Origin: Brassica napus
Lineage: Eukaryota; Streptophyta; Magnoliopsida; Brassicales; Brassicaceae
Assembly: GCF_020379485.1 (NCBI RefSeq)
Contig: NC_063448.1
Location: 14,097,726-14,161,725 of the forward strand
DNA length: 64,000 nucleotides
Reading direction: 5' to 3'
Shown here: positions 1-11,697 of the stretch, one piece after another
How the letters are laid out: each line of letters begins with the position of its first letter
How positions within the stretch are numbered: the stretch's first letter is position 1
Translations under genes and position numbers: made by a program
Notes under the pieces: model-generated
What the model was told of the DNA's origin: nothing
The model's database searches: none
What the model saw: only the letters and a program-made list of their open reading frames with translations

Positions 1-299
1 TGAGACTCCTTAGTCTGCTGCTCGCATGCTCATCTTCTTGGATAAGTAAATCCGAAACAGAATCTCTTCATTGAGAAGGAAAGCTGGAAAAACCTATGAA
101 AAGGACACGGAGATATGGTTTGGGAGTAGATAATCTTTTTATTTCCTTCTCTATAAACAGTCTATATGTTTACTCTTTACACAAAGGTAGCATTAGGTTG
201 TACAAAGGTTTTTGAAGTGAATAAATTTGAAATTCTTTCAAAAAAGAAATTTTGCATTATAAGATTTTACTACCTTGTTCTTAGAGAACCTTATTAACA
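1..299. other. Unassigned DNA downstream of UGT85A copy 1
   Basis: I see no coding frame, inverted ends or target duplication. The stretch lies just past the 3' end of the broken UGT85A copy 1 (which reads leftward), so it should include that gene's former 3' untranslated region. Confidence 0.4.
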
Positions 300-382
300 A
301 GGGTCTCAAAGCTCACGTTTGATGAACCAGATGGATACTCGGTCCAGCCGCTCCCACTTCCCTCCCTTCTCCTTCAACTTCT
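300..382 (-). pseudogene. UGT85A-like pseudogene (copy 1), C-terminal piece of exon 2
   Basis: Read leftward, this encodes the last residues of a UGT85A glycosyltransferase. The frame entering from the CACTA junction gives KLKEKGGKWERL, matching [12 protein letters not shown] of copy 2. The match then moves to another frame (GSSNVSFETLVNKVL) that matches [15 protein letters not shown], so a one-base frameshift lies near 340. The piece ends abruptly at 382, where a CACTA transposon begins; the same exon resumes at 9510 after a TCT target duplication. It belongs to a gene whose other parts are at 9510-10324, 10476-10649 and 27370-27705. The product cannot be functional. Confidence 0.85.
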
Positions 383-399
383 CACTACAGGAAATGTGG
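383..399 (+). repeat. CACTA left terminal inverted repeat
   Basis: Seventeen bases that perfectly match the reverse complement of 9493-9509; preceded by target duplication TCT. Confidence 0.97.
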
Positions 400-485
400 A
401 TATTAATAGCGTCGTAGCATAGCGTTTTTTGCTTCTCTGCTATTGTATATAAACACGGGCCTTTATAATAGCGTTTTTGAAATGT
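400..485. repeat. Subterminal AATAGCG-type repeats, left end of CACTA
   Basis: Several copies of AATAGCG / ATAGCG followed by T-runs occur in the first 90 bp (near 406, 420 and 468). In En/Spm elements, short subterminal repeats of this kind are bound by the accessory protein needed for excision. The same motif recurs, mostly inverted, at the right end. Confidence 0.7.
446..453 (+). promoter_or_regulatory. Likely TATA box for the TNP1-like gene
   Basis: TATATAAA lies within the left subterminal region, upstream of the TNP1-like gene and in the right orientation. The untranslated leader would be long and probably spliced: a plausible leader intron has its donor near 733 and acceptor at about 1051, just before the ATG at 1054. 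Confidence 0.45.
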
Positions 486-835
486 ATAAGCTATCTTTGT
501 AGTCGCGGGAAAATAAAATAATTCAGCCGCGTTAATTTGGTAAGTGGAGGCGCCTTACCATTGCAAATCAAAAACTAAATGCTATCGTATATGAAAAAAT
601 ATATTAAAAATAACTTAAGTATTAATCGAAACCGAGACTTCATTCTCTTCACTTCACTCTCTTCACATTCCTCAAAATCAAAACCGACTCATCGAAGTTC
701 TTCAGAGTTCTCTCGAGTCGAAGCTTCAATTGGTATGAGTTTCGATTTGATTCTGAGTTTAGAATAGAGACTGGTTCTCTCGAGTCGAATCTCTTTGATT
801 TTGTGTTTCTCTTTGATTCAAATCTCTTTTCACAT

Positions 836-1015
836 GCATGTCCGCATTAACACATGATTCGATTTTGATTGTGGGTTTCGATTAGGTTTCGATTAGGTTT
901 TAAATATGATTGTGGGTTTCGATTAGGTTTTGAATATGATTGTGGGTTTCAGTTTGATTTTGAATATGATTGAAGGTTTCGATTTGATTTTGGGTTTAGA
1001 TTTTTTGATCGAATG
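836..1015 (+). repeat. Degenerate tandem repeats in the leader of the TNP1-like gene
   Basis: Repeated phrases such as GGGTTTCGATTAGGTTTT and GAATATGATTG recur about every 35-40 bp. They sit just upstream of the start codon at 1054, probably in a leader intron. Confidence 0.6.
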
Positions 1016-1053
1016 GCTTGATTTGATTTTGGATTTGTTTATCAGTTTCAGAA

Positions 1054-4000
1054 ATGGCAAAGACAAGAGGACAAGTTGGTTCTCGTCGGAGTAGACGTAA
1101 TCAAGGCTTGGAGGTAGTAGATCAAGAGGACAAGGCACCGCAACTAAAAGTGAAGAAAAGAACAGCAAAGAAAACGGCTTCCCCTAAAAAGAATTTAGTT
1201 TTAACGCCAACGAGAAGAAGTAGTAGAATCAAGAAAGTGGCTGCTGAAGATGATTACATAGAAGATGTAACACCATCTGACGATGATGAGGTAGAAGATG
1301 TTACACCTCCTAAGGATGATGAAGTACAAGATGTAACACCTGCTCAGGATGATGAAGTAGAAGATGTAACACCCGAAGATAAGGATGATCAGGCTGAGAA
1401 GTCAATGTCTGAAGAAGATAAAGACGATGAAGAGGATGTCAATGGGAAAGAGGATGAAGAAGATGGCGATGTCAATGGGAAAGAGAATGAAGAAGATGGA
1501 GATCTCAATGGGAAAGAGAATGAAGAAGAACCGGCCAATATGGAAGATGATGGAGTTCTTAATGAGAAAGGGAACGAAGAGGAAGCTTGCGAAGAAGAAG
1601 CTCGCGATATGGAAGAAGATGGCACTGCGCAAGATGATGAGATTCCTAGTACTGAAGGAGTTGAGCTAGCAGGGGAGGAAGTTCAAAAAAAAAAAAAAAG
1701 AGGACCTACAAAGTTGCGTAGAGTGGCTGAAAATCCCAATGATAAGATTATGGTCACATTCAATGACATTGGTGAGCATGTTGGACCTGGTTCAGTAACA
1801 CTATCGTCGTTTCTTGGTCCTCTTGTGAGGGAACATGTTCCGGTTACACTTGCCGATTGGAGAAAACTTGATGCAGCGACTAAAGCAACAATGTGGGAAG
1901 AAATTCAGGTTTGTATATATATTAGTATGTTTTGTTTAACCGCAAGATGAAATTATAAACATGTTTAACTTGATTATTGTGATGCAGGGGAGGTTTAACT
2001 TGCAAGAAGAGTGGCAGAAAGCTGTTATTTTCAAGCAGCTGGGAAATGTGTGGAGGGCTGGGAAGTCGAGGCTGGTGTCACAAGTACGTGTGGCGAAGAC
2101 TGCAGCTGAGAGAATAGCTTTAAAACCGAGCAACATCCCATCCCTTCAACTGTGGAACACTTGGGTTAAGAGTAAGACTACCAAATCTTTCACAGTGAGT
2201 TATCTACAACTAAGTAAGTTTCATCCTTAAAGGTCATGTCTGATGGATATAATCAATGTCATATTTATATTGTAGGAAACGAGTAACAAGTACAGAGCGA
2301 TGAGAAGAAATCAGATTCCTCACACCACCAGCCGCAAAGGAATGCTTCGTTTAGCTGATGATATGGTAAAAGAGTAGTCAAACATCTACATATTGTACAT
2401 CAGCTTGTTAGATTAAAATGGTAGTGAGATATGTTTGTTTTCATATAGAAAAAAAAGAGTAAAGACCCAAGTAAGGTGAGTAGATCCAAGGTTTGGATTG
2501 CGGGACACACTCATGCTGATGGCAGACCTGTGAAGCCCCAGTTTGCTGAGACTATTGTAAGCATTATGGAAGTTGTATATTGTGTATAGTTAATAGACTA
2601 TGGCAATGAATGATTTTGTGTTTAAATGATTGTATCAGGAACAAATACAGTCACTTGACAGTCAGATGGACTCCACATCAGCTGCTGATAACATAAGGGA
2701 AGATGCTGTGAGCAAGGTTTTGGGAAAAGACAAACCTGGACGAGTAAGGGGCTTTGGTAGAGGGATTACAGCTAATAAGCTAGCATATCTGCAATTTAGA
2801 GACGCTAAGATTGCAGAAATGAAAAGTGAGATTGAAGAGTTAAAGGGGATGGTGCGAGAATTAGCTGAGAAGAAGGTAATCCTTTTCATTACCTTTGGTC
2901 AATTAGTTTTAAGACATTTACGATTTCCGTTGCCTTTTCTCAGAAAAGTAATGTTGATGCTGAAACATCTGAGAGTAGTGGTGGATTCAAAGAAGGAGTC
3001 AGAGTACAAATACTGGATTGGATTGAATCAGAGGATGTTGTTGTTGGTGAAGGAGAATTCTGCTCTGCTGAACCGAAGTACAAAATTGGTCGTATACCAA
3101 TTGGTCCTAATGCAGTGGCTATCGTAGTTAAGTATGCACTAAGCGCATCAGCTTCACTCTGGAGGCCTAATACGGATGTGTTAACTCTTGATGAAGCTGT
3201 GGGATACAAGATATCTTGGCCAATGGATAAAGTGATTTTGGATAAGGATCCAAACTGTTCTGAAGATTTATCTATGGTAAATTTTCAAATCTTTTTTTTC
3301 TTCTTACAACAATTGAGTCATCTCTAATCATTACTAAAATTTCTAATTTCAAATCTTGTTTTAGCAAAGCAAGGAAGGTGAATATCGAAGATGCAAGATA
3401 TATGATTGGACCAATGATGAGGACGAGGTCATTGCTGAAGGTCTCGTGTGCTCTTCAAAATCCAAAGATATGGTTAACAACATACCTCTGGGTCCCAATG
3501 CTGTTAGTGTCGAAGTAGTGAAGGTGTTCAATGATCAAGCATATTTGTGGAGGCCAACCGCTGATACGTTCTTGATTGGTGATGCACTTAGCGAGAAAAT
3601 AGCTTGGCCAGTCCTAAAGGTTGAAGTCATGCCTACACCCGCTACAGAAGTAACACCAACTAAATGTGCAGGGAAGAAAATAGCATCACCTTCGAAGCCA
3701 GCCAAGAAAAAAGCAGTGGTATGTAATTGACATGAAGTTAATTTTTTTTTTATTTTCCTGATGATTGATGTTGCGTCCTTGATTGATGTTGGAACTTGCT
3801 TCTGTCATCTTGTTTGAGTTGTAGAGTCCAGGCAGCACTAGTTCGACCAGAAGTCGGAAGCAGAAGTGCACTCTCTTGGATTGCAACAACTCTGGACGTA
3901 AGGTAGCTGAAGGAAGGGTAGCTTCAACGGATCCGAATGAGTTGTGCCACTTTGTACCCCTAGGTCCAAATGCAAGCAAGGTGTGGATTGATGTGGCTAA

Positions 4001-4079
4001 GATCGGTGATGCAAAAGTCTGGAGGCCAAATTCAGAGATTGAATACATATCTGATGCAATGGGTTCGGTTGTGGCATGA
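1054..4079 (+). CDS. TNP1-like accessory protein of CACTA element (plant Ptta/En/Spm family), 8 exons
   Basis: Predicted exons: 1054-1908, 1988-2194, 2276-2365, 2449-2556, 2639-2875, 2944-3276, 3365-3718 and 3825-4079. All introns are GT-AG and the frame stays open throughout, giving about 812 residues. The N-terminus is basic with K/R-rich stretches, followed by acidic DDEVEDVTP repeats (about residues 65-215). Next comes a plant En/Spm transposase-type region (FNDIGEHVGPGSV...SSFLGPLV...WEEIQ/GRFNL...WRAGKSRLV), then a short probable coiled coil (KIAEMKSEIEELKGMVRELAEKK). The C-terminal third holds three copies of one domain with the pattern VAEGxV...PLGPNAxxVxV...WRP...DAxGxxVxWP, in exons 6, 7 and 8. 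By family this is the DNA-binding partner of the TNP2 transposase. I infer that it binds the AATAGCG repeats; the sequence does not prove it. No disabling mutation seen. Confidence 0.85.
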
Positions 4080-5145
4080 CCAAATGACAAAATCAAGTTT
4101 GTCTAAAATTGTCGTCTGAAACATTTTTCAAGTTGGTTCTCATCGGCTATATATTTCTAGTGTGTGATCGATCGAATGTTTAGGTACTTTTTTACTCAGT
4201 TGAAATCATGTATGATATTATGTAACAGTTAGCAGACAAAAAAACAAAAATTATGTGTTATATTATGATATAAGGTTATGTGTGAAAATGTTTAGCTTGT
4301 TAACCCCTATACCCTTAAGTGCATAATTTTACATTAAACCATAAGCTTTAAAAATTAAATCCACAGACGGGAAGACGAAAAATTAAAATCCTATACCCTA
4401 AAGTGAAATCCCTAAACCCTATAGTACAAACCTATTCCCTATACCCTAATTGTACTTGATTTCACAATTTTGTTCATTCTTAAAAGGATATTGTAATCTT
4501 AATTTCACAAAACTGATTAGTTATAAATTTTATAAACACTCATTTGTTCAAACCCTATACCCTAAAGCCTTTGTACATACAAATAAGTAGTAGTGTTTAT
4601 GAACATATGAACTAGATTGATCAATCTTATAAAAGCTCACATAAAAAAATTATATTCATACAATTTGTTTTTTGTAAAATTGGAAAACTGAATATTTGAT
4701 TTTTAAGATTTAATTTAATTTTTTTTGCTTCAAAATCATATTTATATATTAATTTCCAGATTTCAAACGAAATTAATACCTTGAGCCAATAAGGAGTAAC
4801 CTCCAAGATTGCAGACGTGGCAAACCATATGCCGATGGATGTGTCTTCCCAACTTCAATCTTAGCCATTCTTTTTATTTTTTGAGCCAATGAGGAGCAAC
4901 TACTAAGATTGCACTCGGATTAATCATAGACCGTCCGATTTCTCTCCAAATCTTTGATCACAACCGTTCATTTTTTTCTGTCTCTGTTTGCACTCGGAAA
5001 ATTTCAGAACACAACATCTCTCTTTCTGTCGAAACTCCTTTCTGTCTCGCGATCTAAAATCGAAAAAACCCTAAAGAAAGCACATGTATCTCTCGAGCTA
5101 AAATCAAACCAGCTGTTCCTGTATTCGCCGATTGAAAGTAAGCAA
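4080..5145. other. CACTA internal intergenic region with telomere-like CCCTA phrases
   Basis: This stretch separates the two element genes. It is A+T-rich and contains scattered CCCTAAA / CTATACCCTAA phrases between about 4300 and 4580 that resemble degenerate plant telomere repeats. Two related phrases (GAGCCAATAAGGAGTAAC and GAGCCAATGAGGAGCAAC, near 4784 and 4883) show a small internal duplication. The promoter of the TNP2 gene should be here. Confidence 0.5.
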
Positions 5146-8100
5146 ATGGATAAGTCGTGGATTTGGCTTCCAAGGTATAACCTAAAATCCCTCGATCTCA
5201 TTTCTACTCGCCGATTGAAATAAAGCTAACTTCTTTTGTCTGATTCTTGTAGGAATAGCCACGAGTATTCAGAAGGAGCAACTAATTTTGTGAATTCGTC
5301 CGCAAAAAGATTGGGAAGTCTGTCTGAAATGCTATGCCCTTGTAGAGACTGCCGCAATCTGAGCCATCAGTCACTGGATAAAATTGTGGAGCATTTGGTG
5401 ATTAGGGGTATGGATAAGAAGTATAAGAGTTCTCGTTGGAGTATTCATGGAGAAAAAAGAGATTCTGCAGAAGACAGTGTTCTTCAATATGAAACAGAGG
5501 CGTTTGATTTGTTTAAGACAACATTCTCCATGGACGAAGGTGGTCCAAACCCGACAACTGACAACGAAGACGATGAAGCACCAGAGGAAATTGAGTTTAA
5601 GAAAAAGCTCAGAGACGCTCAAACGCCATTATACTCGGATTGTCTCAAGCACACAAAGGTTTCAGCTATCATGGGACTTTACAGATTCAAGGTTAAAAGT
5701 GGTGTGTCGGAGAACTACTTTGATCAGCTGTTGGTTTTACTTGAGGATTTGCTACCTGAAGACAATGTTCTTCCCAAGAGTTTAGCTGCAATCAAGAAAT
5801 TTCTGAAGATCTTTGGGTTCGGCTACGACAGTATTCATGCTTGCAAGAATGATTGCATATTGTATAGGAAGGAGTATGAGAACCTAGAAAGCTGTCCAAG
5901 ATGCAAAGTTTCAAGATGGGAAATGGATAAGCACAGTAATGAGTTAAAGGTGGGGATTCCGGCAAAGGTCCTTAGATATTTTCCAATCAAGGACAGGTTT
6001 AGGAGGATGTTTAGATCACAAAGGATGGCTGAAGATCTGCGTTGGCACTATACCAATGCCACTGAAGATGGTACAATGCGGCACCCTGTTGATTCTATCT
6101 CTTGGGCACAAGTGAATGCTAAATGGCCAGACTTTGCTGCTGATCCACGGAATCTTCGACTTGGGATTTCTACAGATGGGATGAACCCTTTCTCCATGCA
6201 AAGCACCAATCACAGCACATGGCCAGTGTTGTTAGTGAACTATAACACGCCTCCAACCATGTGTATGAAGGCTGAGAATATAATGCTGACTTTGTTGATC
6301 CCTGGTCCTACTGCTCCTGGTAACAACATTGATGTTTACCTAGCACCACTGATAGACGATCTAAAGGATTTGTGGGCTGAGGGTATTGAAGTGTATGACT
6401 CATTTGCGAAGGAGAACTTTAATCTCAGAGCCTTGCTGCTTTGGAGTATCAGTGACTATCCAGCCTTAGGAACACTGTCTGGATGTAAAGTAAAGGGGAA
6501 ACAAGCCTGCAATGTATGTGGAAAGGATACACCTGCAAGGTGGCTTAAGTTTAGCCGCAAGTTTGTCTACATGAGTAACAGAAGGAGACTACCGCCTGGC
6601 CATCGTTACAGATATAAAAAAGCTTGGTTTGACAACACTGTGGAGGAAGGGAATGCTAATAGGATACAAACAGGCGCTGAGATATATGAGACACTACAAG
6701 CTTTTACGAATGATTTTGGTAGACCTCTAGAGAAGGAAAAAAAGGAAAAGACTAGAGTTGGAAGATGATGAGAGGTTACAAGAAGAAGAGTGTGAAGAAT
6801 CAAATGAACTATGGCGGTGGAAGAAGAGATCAATATTCTTTGATCTACCTTACTGGAAGGTAAACTATAGTAACTGACCTATATTATCTGATTACTGGAA
6901 GAAGAGATCAATATGTCTAACAGTTTCTTGTTTAATGTGTTAGCAGTTGCCTGTTCGTCACAATATTAATGTTATGCACGTAGAAAAGAATGTGTCCAAT
7001 GCTATATTGTCTCTGTTGATGCAAAGTGCGAAGTCAAAAGATGGGTTGAAAGCAAGAAAAGACTTAGAAGATATTGGAATCAGAAAGCACTTGCACACAG
7101 AGGTGAGGGGAAAGAAAACATACTTACCTCCTGCTGCCTACTGGTTATCGAAGAGAGAGAAGACCATTTTCTGCCAAAGGTTAGCTAAGTTTAGAGGCCC
7201 TGATGGTTATTGTGGTAATATTGCGAATAGTGTTTCAGTTAACCCTCCAAATATTGGTAGTTTAAAGTCGCATGATCATCATGTCTTAGTACAGAACTTG
7301 TTACCAGCTGCATTAAGAGGGTTGTTACATAGGGGTCCTAGGATAGCCATAAATAGATTATGCAGTTACTTCAACAGGTTGTGTCAGCGCATCATTGACC
7401 CAGAGAAACTTATATCCATGGAGACAGAGTTTGTGGAGACAATGTGTCAGCTGGAGCGCTTCTTCCCTCCAGCCCTTTTTGATATCATGTTTCACCTTCC
7501 ACTACATTTATCAAGAGAGGCACGGTTGGGAGGACCAGTTCACTTCCGATGGATGTATCCCTTCGAAAGGTTTGATCAACATCTCTCTTCAATATATCCA
7601 CTTCCCACAATGATGTTTGACTAATATTCATATTTCCTGAGTTATAGGTACATGAAAACACTAAAGGCTTTTGTTAAGAATTATGCAAGGCCAGAAGCAT
7701 GTATGGCTGAGGCGTATTTAGCTGGAGAATGTGTTGCATTTTGTTTAGAGTTCCTTAAAGAATCAGTACCAGTTCAAGAAGCAGTTAATCGTAATGAAGA
7801 TGTTGAGGCTGATAGAATGGTGGTTGAAGGCCGACCTCTGCAGAAGGGTATAGAGGTTACCCTGTCAGATAAAGATAGAGACATTGCACATCGATATGTG
7901 CTAATGAACATGGCATCTTTGGATCCCTTTCTTGAGTAAGTAATTCTCTATGTTTCTTCTACTTGTTTTACTCATAATTTCATTTTCATATACTGTTGTT
8001 TAATTTAAAATCAGGATGCATTTGGAAGAGTTGCAAGCTAAGGATGCTCGATTGGCTAAAAATGAAACTTTGTTATGGAAAAACCATACTGAACACTTTA

Positions 8101-9052
8101 CAGAATGGCTTAAAAATAAGGTTACAAACTCCAAATTCTTTTCTTGATTATTATTGTAAATACTGGTTAGCTTGTTTGGTGATGACTGGTTAGCTTGTTT
8201 GGTGATGACTAGTTAGCTTGTATCATGATGCCTGGTTTGTATCTTGAAGAACATGTCCATATTTTAGCGAATTGATGTCTGAGTAGCTTATAGCTTGATG
8301 AAACTGTCTGGATTTTTAGTATTTTGATGACTGGTTAGCTTGTAGATTGATGATTGGTTTCGTGGTACATATTATCATGTTTTGATTATAATTTAAGTAC
8401 CTCGGCTTGATGATAATCCTCTGATTTCCTGCGGCAGATTCATTTAGACTCAAAAGATAGTCATTCTAAGGAGATAAGGTGGTTGGCATTTGGACCAAGA
8501 AATGTTGCTTTAGCACATAAAGGATTCATCATCAATGGCCAACGGTTTCATACTGATGCGGTCAAGCTGAAGACACAAAACAGTGGAGTAACTTATGAAG
8601 CCTTTAGCATGTGTAGATCAAGTGCAAGAGATATGAGACAGGTCGCGGATATGATTACATACTATGGAGTGATAAAGGAGATTTTGGTCATCGACTATCA
8701 CATGTTCAAAGTGCCACTCTTTAGATGCAACTGGGCAAACACAGCGAATGGTGTGAAGGAAGAAGATGGCTTCACTCTTGTTAACCTTCATATGAACCAA
8801 GCAGCCTATTTGAAAGATCCATTCATTCTACCTTCTCAAGCGAAACAGGTTTTCTACTCTAGGGAGGATGATGCTTCAAATTGGTATGTTGTTATGAGAG
8901 CACCACCTAGAGGTTATCATGAGTTGGAAACAGAAGAGGATTTAGGTGGTGCTCCTTTACCTGTCCAAGAAGTTGATGATATGGGTGATGATATGGATGA
9001 TGATAGTGTATATGTTAGGGATGATTGTGAAGGTTTATTAGTGGTAGATTGA
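5146..9052 (+). pseudogene. TNP2-type CACTA transposase (frameshifted), 6 exons
   Basis: Predicted exons: 5146-5174, 5253-6859, 6947-7569, 7648-7935, 8015-8120 and 8438-9052. Exon 1 supplies MDKSWIWLPR, which joins NSHEYSEGATNF, the usual start of plant TNP2 proteins. Domains in order: N-terminal transposase-associated region with a CPCRDC cysteine motif; tnp2 transposase core (PLYSDC..., LRLGISTDGMNPF, CNVCGKDTPARWL); DUF4218 region in exon 3 (LPVRHNINVMHVEKNV...RWMYPFER); DUF4216 region in exon 6 (YYGVIKEILVIDY...FRCNW). Exon 2 needs a frame change in the A-rich stretch at about 6735-6750: the forward frame stops at 6766-6768, whereas the downstream frame resumes as LEDDERLQEEE...FFDLPYWK. 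Either a one-base slip has inactivated the gene or there is a sequencing error in the homopolymer. The protein would cut and rejoin the element ends. Confidence 0.9.
8158..8350 (+). repeat. Degenerate minisatellite in TNP2 intron 5
   Basis: Copies of GACTGGTTAGCTTGT plus TTGGTGAT-like spacers recur within the last intron of the transposase gene. The first two units are nearly identical and later ones decay. Confidence 0.7.
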
Positions 9053-9339
9053 TGATATGTTGTATGCTTGTGTGATGGTTTGTATGAATGTGATAATGTT
9101 GTGTTATGGGATTTGAATAATTATATTGATTTTTGGAATTTTAATAATTTATATTGTTTTTATTTCATATTTTCGAATTAATTATTTAAAAATCAATTCA
9201 ATAATAATTATTAATTAATTTTGGGATAATTATAAAACTAATTAATAACACAAAACATTTGCTATCTTTGCTACTAGGAAAAATCAAATTATTTGGTTCT
9301 AATAATATTTATTAAACGTTATTATAAATACTAACAATT

Positions 9340-9492
9340 ACGAACACAAAAGCGCTATTGTTATACACTTAGTAATAGCACAGAGGAAAATCGCTATTAA
9401 AAGGGTTAGACTTTTTATAACGGGTGATGTCAGAGCGTCCAAGGAAACGCTATTAAACCAAAATGATAGCGCTTTTCGTCCGCTATTACTAA
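9340..9492. repeat. Subterminal AATAGCG-type repeats, right end of CACTA
   Basis: CGCTATT and ATAGCG occur repeatedly in both orientations (near 9350, 9370, 9390, 9448, 9466 and 9480), mirroring the left end. 9053-9340 is A+T-rich 3' flank of the transposase gene with no other feature seen. Confidence 0.7.
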
Positions 9493-9509
9493 CCACATTT
9501 CCTGTAGTG
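9493..9509 (-). repeat. CACTA right terminal inverted repeat
   Basis: Perfect inverted partner of 383-399; followed by target duplication TCT at 9510-9512. Confidence 0.97.
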
Positions 9510-10324
9510 TCTTTCCCTTTTCTCCATCCATTAACTCTTGGATAACTGCCTCAACCTCCTCTCTCTTTACATCACCGCCAATCTCCATCCCTACTCCCCA
9601 CTCATCGCAACAAAATTTACAGTTCGTTGGCTGCTCCGCAAAAAATGGCCAACATATCATCGGAACACCGCCACAAAGACTTTCTAACGTCGAGTTCCAC
9701 CCACAATGCGTCAAGAATCCTCCTATTGCTGGGTGGTAAATGACTTTTTCTTGAGGACACCAACTGGCCATCATTCCCCGGTCCACCGTGTCCCTTATAA
9801 ACTCCGGTGGAACCGTTGCCCCCTCCCCTAAATCCGGTCGGTTCACCCACAAAAACTCTTTCCCACTACCAGCCAAACCCCAAGCGAACTCATCTAGCTG
9901 CTCCACACCATCACTGTTATGCATCCAAAATTTACAAAAATAACACTGTTTGGAGCTCTAGTGTCGAGCCAGTCCAAACATTCAGTTTCTTCTCTCCGCA
10001 AATTTAATCCAATTTGTCTCATATCACTATCCACATAGAATTCCTGGCTCGCTAGGAGATTGAGCGGTCCAATAGAATAAACTGGAGGTAACATAGATTT
10101 TATCGACTGTATGACGTCATGTTCCAGATCATCAAACGTGTTGAGAATGATCGCAGTGGCGCCTTTGAATCGCTCGACCTCTCGAATGGAGAAATTGAGC
10201 TTTATGTCGTCAGGATCAGTGGTACGGATGAAGCTAGGGAAGTCCTTTAGCCTAAAAATTTTCATTGATTGTATCCAGTCTATAACCGTCTCTAGATGCT
10301 CCTTATTAGACTTCTAGCTTTCAT
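9510..10324 (-). pseudogene. UGT85A-like pseudogene (copy 1), main part of exon 2
   Basis: Encodes most of the sugar-donor half of a UGT85A glycosyltransferase, including a well-preserved PSPG box (WCPQEKV...[14 protein letters not shown]...WPFFAEQ). The acceptor is predicted at 10325-10326, giving DES at the exon start as in copies 2 and 3. Damage: the Tyr codon after DES is TAG (10314-10316), and a one-base frameshift near 9905 breaks the segment between FGCITVM and [11 protein letters not shown]. The piece ends at the CACTA insertion after GEKGK; the remaining C-terminus is at 300-382. The intron to exon 1 is 10325-10475. Conservation of the PSPG box suggests the loss is not ancient. Confidence 0.92.
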
Positions 10325-10475
10325 CTGTCAAATCCACCAACCTAGTCTTTATTAGTAATCTATAGGATACAAAATTTCTTCTCTTTTTAACTATGTGAAT
10401 TATAAAAAAAAAACTATGTGAACTAAAACTTCGTAATCTCGAACTTTTTTATTAAAAACCTATGTGAATTAGTAC

Positions 10476-10649
10476 CTTTAAAAGGAGTTAAACCTTTCTC
10501 GATAAAGCGTTGAAAATGTAGAAAAGCCATCAAGCCACAAGCACTTGCGGTCCAAAAAACAACATCTGGGACACCTAGCTCCTCGGCAGCGTCAAGTGTA
10601 AAACTCATTACAGAGTCCGATACAACACTACTCACTGGAGGAACATCAT
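10476..10649 (-). pseudogene. UGT85A-like pseudogene (copy 1), 3' part of exon 1
   Basis: Encodes [33 protein letters not shown]...EKGLTPFKG, collinear with the end of exon 1 in copies 2 and 3. The splice donor (AAAG/GTAC) is kept at 10475-10476. The exon is cut at 10645-10649 (ATCAT), the target duplication of the large LTR element; its 5' part lies 16.7 kb away at 27370-27705. Confidence 0.92.
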
Positions 10650-11682
10650 TGTAGGTCCTAAAATCTACACTAAGAATTTGATAGTGATCGGGACTTCAAT
10701 TTAGAGAAGAAATAACGTGGGAAACGATATCCTTAGAACACAACGATGTAATCAGGTATGAGTCGACAAGAATGGACTATATTCACAGGTCGAATATCAT
10801 AGAGATATCGGGATTAAGAAGGATCGTGACTGAACTCGGAATGGAGCTGCCTACGTACCCGTCAAGGGATCAAGTCTAAACGTAGTTCGATTATAATCAT
10901 CTCGAAAGAGATGTCGGTTTCTTCGGTCATGGGCGAGACCTCGACTTCGTCGGTCTCGAGCTCGATGTTTGCTTCGAGCTCTCTTGTCTTGAATAATTAG
11001 TAGTTAGTGTACGATTGATAAGTTCTCGAACTGCATATTATCTCTTTAGACCGATCTTGTCGTATGAAGATAAGGTCGATTATTAAAATGATACGAGGGT
11101 CGCTATCGTCATGGATTCTTGTTTTCACAATTACAAAGATGTGTTTGCGTCGTGAAATGATTATTGGGAATCTCATCTCTCTCGTTCTTCTTCAACCATA
11201 AAGAAATGGATGACTTGTTTAATCATTAAATATATATAATGATTCCATCATGTGTTGGTGGAGGAAGATGGCGATCTTGCCGAGACCGAAGTCTCTCCCC
11301 CTCTTCGTCAGTCTTTATTCTTTTGGTTTCATCCTTTTTGTCTTTGTTTCGTCCCCGGAGAAGATGTCCTCTTTGTTAGATCCAAGGCCTCTTTTATATA
11401 AGAGCAAGGTTGTTGCAACAAGCTAGTAATATGGTTAATAATTTGTTGCACATGCTCCCCCTTTCTAGCTACGACCTCTTCTTTATTGATCGCTCTCTGA
11501 TATATAAGGAGAATAATTCTCTTTGTTCTTTGACTTATTCATACTCAGAGAACCTCGGGCTCTATGGGCCGACTTCTGGTTACGAGTTCTCATGGGCCTG
11601 TCTAAGCTCAACTCGAGGTCGTCGTTAGCCTGTTTCTTATCTTTTTGGCGAGAAGGATTTAGTGCTAAATTCTGGTCCAACA
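10650..11682 (-). repeat. LARD-like element 3' LTR (left)
   Basis: Direct repeat of 26337-27369 with the same length and scattered substitutions, so the insertion is not very recent. Contains a short purine/pyrimidine palindromic start (TCCTAAAATCTACAC) and TATATAAGAG-like motifs near 11394. Confidence 0.95.
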
Positions 11683-11697
11683 TTTGTCCCCCCAGTT
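11683..11697 (-). other. Polypurine tract of the LARD-like element
   Basis: Reverse complement reads AACTGGGGGGACAAA directly next to the LTR, as expected for plus-strand priming. Confidence 0.8.

Larger units (their letters stand above)
383..9509 (+). mobile_element. CACTA (En/Spm-type) DNA transposon, complete, inside UGT85A copy 1
   Basis: The element starts with CACTACAGGAAATGTGG (383-399) and ends with its exact reverse complement (9493-9509). It is flanked by the 3-bp duplication TCT (380-382 and 9510-9512), the hallmark of CACTA elements. It carries two genes on the plus strand: a TNP1-like multi-exon gene (1054-4079) and a TNP2-type transposase gene (5146-9052). Copies of an AATAGCG motif crowd both ends, as expected for binding sites of an En/Spm accessory protein. 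It interrupts exon 2 of a glycosyltransferase; removing it together with one TCT rejoins sequence collinear with copy 2. The one clear defect is a frameshift in the TNP2 gene. Confidence 0.97.

Noticed and set aside
923..1669. Overlapping ORFs on both strands over the acidic repeat part of the TNP1-like gene
   Set aside because: They are frame shadows of the GAT/GAA-rich repeats in the real exon 1.
4290..4590. CCCTAAA-type phrases as an interstitial telomere
   Set aside because: Units are irregular and interspersed with other sequence inside a CACTA element; not a telomeric tract.
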